DNA from: CALGDE01 sp964655355
GTDB lineage: Bacteria; Cyanobacteriota; Cyanobacteriia; CACIAM-69d
DNA: 64,000 nucleotides
Direction of reading: 5' to 3'
Assembly (NCBI GenBank): GCA_964655355.1
Contig: CAZZMD010000016.1
Location: 16,416 to 80,415 of the forward strand
The notes below the pieces were generated by a model. That model was not told the DNA's origin, did no database searches, and saw nothing but the letters and a program-made list of their open reading frames with translations. Shown piece by piece: positions 60,506 through 64,000 of the stretch. The number at the start of each line of letters is the position of its first letter. Position 1 is the first letter of the stretch. Position numbers and translations under genes: made by a program.

Positions 60506-62029
60506 ATGGGATACACCGCCCGCCTCCACTCCGCTCGCACTGGGGCAGCTGACGCATGGGCAACCGGGGCACCACAACGACGCCTCCATCCCGCCCTTGC
60601 TCCCCTCGTCACCCTACTCCTCTGCACCAGTCTCCCCGCGATCGCCCGCTCCCCGATGCCCTCCCCCACGGAGCAGGTCCCGATCGCCGCAGCCAAGGAG
60701 ATTCAAGGCGATCGCCCCAAGGGTCAGATTCACGCTACGCCCTTCCGCCAGAAAACCACCCCCCTCAAGCAGGTTTCCCCCAACAACGGCCGCTACTTCT
60801 TTGAGAGGGGTCTGGAGCGCTTGCAGAATGGGGATTTCTCGGGGGCGATCGAAGATTTTGATGCCACCCTGGCGCGTCTGGAAACGGAATCCAGCACCAC
60901 CCGCAACGATGGATCCGTCATCACTCCGGCCCTGGTGTATTACAACCGCGGCAATGCTTATCTGCAACTGCGTGCCGTCAAAGCTGCCCAGGATAATTAC
61001 GATCGCGCCATCGAGCTAAATCCCGACTTCACCCACGCCTATATCAATCGGGGGGTCACCCGCCGCGCTGCGGGTGATTTTGACGGGGCGATCGCCGATT
61101 ATGACCGGGCGATCACCTTAAATCCCAACGATGCGGACACCTATTACAACCGCGCCAATGTGTATCGCATCCAGGGCAATTGGGACGGGGCGATCGCCGA
61201 CTATGGCAAGGCCCTCGACCTCAAGCCGGACTATGCGAATGCCTATATCAATCGCGCGGTGATTTACCACCAGCAGGGCAATTTAGACGCGGCCCTCGGG
61301 GATATTGGTGCGGCGCTGGCCATCAATGATCAGTTGCCGGAGGCGTTTTACAATCGCGGTCTGATTCGATCCGAGCAGCAAGAAAATCTGGGGGCGATCG
61401 CCGATTTTACTCAGGTCCTCACGCTCCAGCCGCGCAATGCCCGCGCCCATGTGAAGCGGGGAATTATCTATCACCGCCTCAGGAAGTATGACGCTGCCCG
61501 CCGGGATTATGATCAGGCGATCGCCATCAATGACAAGTTGGCGGAGGCCTACAATATGCGCGGGCTGAGCAAGGTGGCTCAAGGAAAATTATCCCTGGCC
61601 ATCAATGATTACAATGCGGCGATTCGCATTAATCCTGATTACACTAACGCCTATGTCAATCGCGGCATTGCCTACCATCGCTCCAAGGCTTATAGCAAAG
61701 CGATCGCCGATTATACGAGCGCGATTAATCTTGATGGCAAGAGCGCTTCCGCGTTTCATTTGCGGGGGTTATCTTTTCAGGCGTCGGGGAATTCTGGTCA
61801 GGCAATCCCCAATTTCACCCAGGCGATCGCCCTGCGGCAGGATTATGCCGATCCCCACGTGAATCGGGCGATCGCTTATTGGGCTCAGCAGGCCCGCGGG
61901 GGCGATCGCGATCGGTTCCGACAGTTGGCCAGTCAGGATTTGGCGACGGCTCAGCAGATCTACGAGCGCCAGGGGAATGAGGCGGGCCTCGCAACGGTGG
62001 CTCGCGTGCGATCGCAGTTTCAGCGGTAG
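60506..62029 (+). CDS. Tetratricopeptide repeat protein
   Basis: About 507 residues from ATG 60506 (MGYTARLHSARTG); an in-frame TTG at 60482 is less likely. A hydrophobic segment (LAPLVTLLLCTSLPAIARS, about residues 33-51) looks like a signal peptide. From about residue 97 there are about eleven TPR units, such as ALVYYNRGNAYLQLRAVKAA and AYINRGVTRRAAGDFDGAIA, with the canonical W/LG/Y/A/F/A/P spacing and only slight sequence variation. Such proteins are periplasmic or outer-membrane scaffolds for protein-protein contact. It lies beyond the glycan island. A double-hairpin repeat begins 26 nt after its stop. Confidence 0.92.
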   Translation: MGYTARLHSARTGAADAWATGAPQRRLHPALAPLVTLLLCTSLPAIARSPMPSPTEQVPIAAAKEIQGDRPKGQIHATPFRQKTTPLKQVSPNNGRYFFERGLERLQNGDFSGAIEDFDATLARLETESSTTRNDGSVITPALVYYNRGNAYLQLRAVKAAQDNYDRAIELNPDFTHAYINRGVTRRAAGDFDGAIADYDRAITLNPNDADTYYNRANVYRIQGNWDGAIADYGKALDLKPDYANAYINRAVIYHQQGNLDAALGDIGAALAINDQLPEAFYNRGLIRSEQQENLGAIADFTQVLTLQPRNARAHVKRGIIYHRLRKYDAARRDYDQAIAINDKLAEAYNMRGLSKVAQGKLSLAINDYNAAIRINPDYTNAYVNRGIAYHRSKAYSKAIADYTSAINLDGKSASAFHLRGLSFQASGNSGQAIPNFTQAIALRQDYADPHVNRAIAYWAQQARGGDRDRFRQLASQDLATAQQIYERQGNEAGLATVARVRSQFQR

Positions 62030-62054
62030 AACAACAACGCTCGAGTTTTTGGAA

Positions 62055-62116
62055 GCGAGGGGCTCTGCCCCTCGGACCCCGCCTAAGGGGCAACGCCCCT
62101 TAGGAATCCCGGTTTA
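62055..62116 (+). repeat. Double-hairpin repeat, copy 2 (3' side of the TPR gene)
   Basis: Two perfect hairpins: CGAGGGGC/GCCCCTCG (62056-62063, 62067-62074) and CCTAAGGGGC/GCCCCTTAGG (62082-62091, 62095-62104), each with a 3-nt loop, then AATCCCGGTTTA. Relative to copy 1 at 14715-14770, stem differences are compensated on both arms (for example A-T in copy 1 becomes G-C here). Both copies are oriented the same way to the gene they follow. Confidence 0.85.
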
Positions 62117-62122
62117 GGGCGG

Positions 62123-62599
62123 CTATTGCACGATGAAGACGGGGCGTTTGGAGCGGTGGACGACGTGGTTACTGGCGCTGCCGAGCATGGCTTCGGTGAG
62201 TCCGGTCCGTCCTCGTCGTCCCATGACGATCAGGTCAACGTCAAGGTCGTCGGCAAGGTGGCAAATGCTGGTGCCCACGTCACCGATAATGCGATGGCTT
62301 GTCGCTTTGACGCCCTGGCGATCGCATTGGTCACGATAGTCCGCCAACACTTCAGTGGCATGGTCTTTTTCAAGCTTCATCCGCTGGGCTTGCGCTTCAT
62401 AGGCGCTCCCCATCACTTTGGGGTAGGGGCCAACTTCCGCTAAAGCCAGGGTGGATACTTCGTCCAACACCGCATAATTCACACAGTGAAACAGCACCAA
62501 CTCCCCTTGCTGCACCTTGGCCAGGGTCACCGCCGCATTAAAAACCCGAGACGCCGCGTCACCATAGTCCAAAGCCACTAAGATTTTTTGTAGTTTCAT
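62123..62599 (-). CDS. Universal stress protein (UspA family)
   Basis: A 158-residue single-domain Usp. It has KILVALDYGDAASRVFNAAV at the N terminus (Asp that binds the adenine base), GELVLFHCVNYAV, a helical part with QAQRMKLEKDHATEVLADYR, and the ATP-binding end VDLIVMGRRGRTGLTEAMLG followed by GSASNHVVHRSKRPVFIVQ, i.e. G-x2-G-x9-G-(S/T). So it is probably an ATP-binding type. The family helps cells survive stress by an unclear mechanism. It converges on the TPR gene, with the double-hairpin repeat between the two stops. Confidence 0.93.
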   Translation of the reverse strand: MKLQKILVALDYGDAASRVFNAAVTLAKVQQGELVLFHCVNYAVLDEVSTLALAEVGPYPKVMGSAYEAQAQRMKLEKDHATEVLADYRDQCDRQGVKATSHRIIGDVGTSICHLADDLDVDLIVMGRRGRTGLTEAMLGSASNHVVHRSKRPVFIVQ

Positions 62600-62827
62600 A
62601 CCTTAAATCCTCCAGCCAATGCGTCATTGGGGGAATTAGGCGATCGCCCGGGAAACCACTGCCCTCAAGCCCCGGCAATGGGGCACCCCAGACGCTGGGC
62701 ATCGCAACCAGCCCCCGCTACTTTCACCTTGCCACGGCTCAGAAAACGACGGACTCGAATCAATAAAAATTGACGCGATTTAGCACTTATCTAAAGATTC
62801 TCATCGCCAGAGAGAATACCAATGCGC

Positions 62828-63535
62828 CTAGCAGATTAAACGTTCAAGGGCATCAACACTGGGAATACGGAGGGTATCAGAATCCCGGCAAATCAAATTC
62901 TTCTTTTCTAACTTGGTCAAAACCCGCGTCACCGTCTCCCGAGCCAAACCACTCAAACTGCTCAATTCCCGGTGAGGCAAATTCGGAATCTCAATCCCGC
63001 TATCGATAGTTTTGCCTTGACCATCCGCCAGGAACAGCAGGATATCCGCCACCCGCGACATACTATCCGACTCCCGCAGCCGCAATCGACGATTCACCTG
63101 CCGTAATCGCCGCCCCATCAGCTGAGCCAAATGGATGCCCGCTTGGGGTTCCGTCTCAATCAGCGTCAAAAAATCCTGCGCCGGAATGCTGCCAATGGTG
63201 GTGGGAGCCAGCGTAATCACATCCGTCGAGCGGGGCACCTCATCCAACGCCGCCATCTCCCCGAAAATCTCCCCTTTCCCCAAAATATTCAGGGTGACTT
63301 CCTTACCATCCAGGTTGTAGGTCCGAATCTTCGCCCACCCTTCCAGGATGAAATAGACCGAGCCGCCCCAGTCATTTTCCAAAAGAATGACCTGGTTAGC
63401 GGGATGTTTACGGGCAACCACGTGAGCCGTCGCCTGCTCCACGGCGGCAGGGGGCAGGTCCTGGAAAAACGGGGCGGACTGGGTCAGTAAATCCAGATCC
63501 GCAGAGGGGGTGCGAGAGGTTGTTCGGTCTTCCAT
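62828..63535 (-). CDS. Crp/Fnr family transcriptional regulator
   Basis: About 235 residues from ATG 63535; the longer frame begins at a TTG at 63577. The cNMP-binding domain (about residues 15-130) has NQVILLENDWGGSVYFILEG and GKGEIFGEMAALDEVPRSTD; the phosphate cassette GEMAALDEVPRST has Arg-Ser near the canonical positions, so effector binding is possible. The dimer helix and the C-terminal winged helix (about residues 160-230) follow, with MSRVADILLFLADGQGKTI and LPHRELSSLSGLARETVTRV as the recognition helix. It resembles SyCRP-type cyanobacterial regulators. Its targets are unknown. Confidence 0.92.
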   Translation of the reverse strand: MEDRTTSRTPSADLDLLTQSAPFFQDLPPAAVEQATAHVVARKHPANQVILLENDWGGSVYFILEGWAKIRTYNLDGKEVTLNILGKGEIFGEMAALDEVPRSTDVITLAPTTIGSIPAQDFLTLIETEPQAGIHLAQLMGRRLRQVNRRLRLRESDSMSRVADILLFLADGQGKTIDSGIEIPNLPHRELSSLSGLARETVTRVLTKLEKKNLICRDSDTLRIPSVDALERLIC

Positions 63536-64000
63536 GCTGCCGTGGGTTTGCTCTAAATCAGAATGACTGCACGACAAAGACCGGGGGACAAGGGTACAGT
63601 GCGGCGCGATCGCTGAAGGTTGCGGTCATAGCCATACCAGTCCCAGAATCATAGGTCGCATAATTTCTAATGACTCTGATTACTTGATTCTACTTATAGC
63701 CTGTTTCAGGGCCTTAGGCATCCTTTCATACCCCTTATTCCCAGGCGACCGGGGGGATATTACCGCAGACGGAGCCTCCTACATGCCGCCCTCATGAGGG
63801 ATACCCCCCTCCCCCGGCGGACCTGTACTCCCCTTAAAAAGTTTTCGTCGCGTCCGCTTGCAAGATCGCCCCAGCGATCGCCCCCAGCCCCCAAAAGCGC
63901 CCCCAAAAAATGCGATCGCAACTGCGTCCCAAATTGCGCCCCAAAATCCCTGCGCCCCTTATCCAATCAGCCTTTGCGGTTATTTTTTATTGCCAGTTGT
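63536..64000. other. Gene-free right edge
   Basis: About 465 bp upstream of the Crp/Fnr gene. It contains several GCGATCGC octamers and C-rich stretches but no frame, hairpin or RNA that I can support. The promoter of the regulator should lie in its left part. Confidence 0.45.

Noticed and set aside
63760..63966. 68-codon minus-strand frame at the right edge
   Set aside because: Arg/Gly-rich artificial composition in GC-rich intergenic DNA, without a start signal.
1..64000. CRISPR arrays, insertion sequences, prophage genes, tRNA and rRNA genes
   Set aside because: I looked for regularly spaced repeats, transposases or integrases, phage structural genes and the GTTCRA-type T-loop of tRNAs and found none that hold up. 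A tRNAscan-SE and Infernal run would be needed to exclude a missed small RNA.

Overview
This window is chromosomal DNA of a cyanobacterium, probably filamentous or in the lineages close to heterocyst formers. The evidence is three photosystem I genes (psaF, psaJ, psaL), a Psb28-type photosystem II assembly factor, a run of cyanobacteria-restricted families (DUF3172, DUF3110, DUF928, DevC, the Npun_R2479-type HD protein), a cyanobacterial-type rnpB, and very dense HIP1 octamers (GCGATCGC). No heterocyst gene is present, so the lifestyle is not settled. No rRNA, tRNA, CRISPR array, insertion sequence or prophage was recognised.

Layout. 1-5 kb: a truncated beta-helix/S-layer-homology surface protein, a degenerate GGDEF protein and tsaD. 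5-6.8 kb: psaF-psaJ-psaL, with a terminator after psaJ and another after psaL. 6.9-9.6 kb: a lipase bracketed by two related terminator-like repeats, a GNAT acetyltransferase and an M48 protease. 9.7-16.8 kb, all minus strand: a cyclic-nucleotide-binding/methyltransferase fusion coupled to an MpaB-like oxygenase, a DMT transporter with a long coiled-coil front end, and transketolase. 17-25.3 kb: small membrane proteins, hisH, a C15 peptidase overlapping a glycosyltransferase, an iron-type ABC permease with a Fur-box-like palindrome, DUF3172 and pyrD. 25.7-31.3 kb: one 1849-residue DUF4347 surface protein. 31.4-44 kb: clpS, an M20 amidohydrolase, an HD protein, rnpB, lysC, a Ser/Thr kinase, a Rieske oxygenase, an OmpR-type regulator and an orphan devC. 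44-54.6 kb: aldehyde dehydrogenase, psb28, a ChaN-like lipoprotein, DUF928, a DUF790 (Bax1-like)/HAD pair, a groEL behind a CIRCE element, and coaBC. 54.6-60.3 kb: a more AT-rich surface-glycan island (GT39 transferase, P-loop/sulfotransferase-like protein, pyruvyl transferase, GT2-like transferase) with a chimeric pseudogene scar. 60.5-63.5 kb: a TPR protein, a universal stress protein and a Crp/Fnr regulator.

Most genes are ordinary housekeeping or cyanobacterial core genes. The most interesting points are: a covarying double-hairpin element that sits 26-27 nt after the stop codons of two unrelated genes; the psaF-J-L arrangement and PsaL sequence that suggest tetrameric photosystem I; the coupled cNMP-methyltransferase/MpaB pair; the Bax1-like nuclease next to a small HAD phosphatase; the glycan island with its duplication and deletion scar; and a possible small RNA at 44.0-44.1 kb. 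I found no clear-cut new defence or mobile system.
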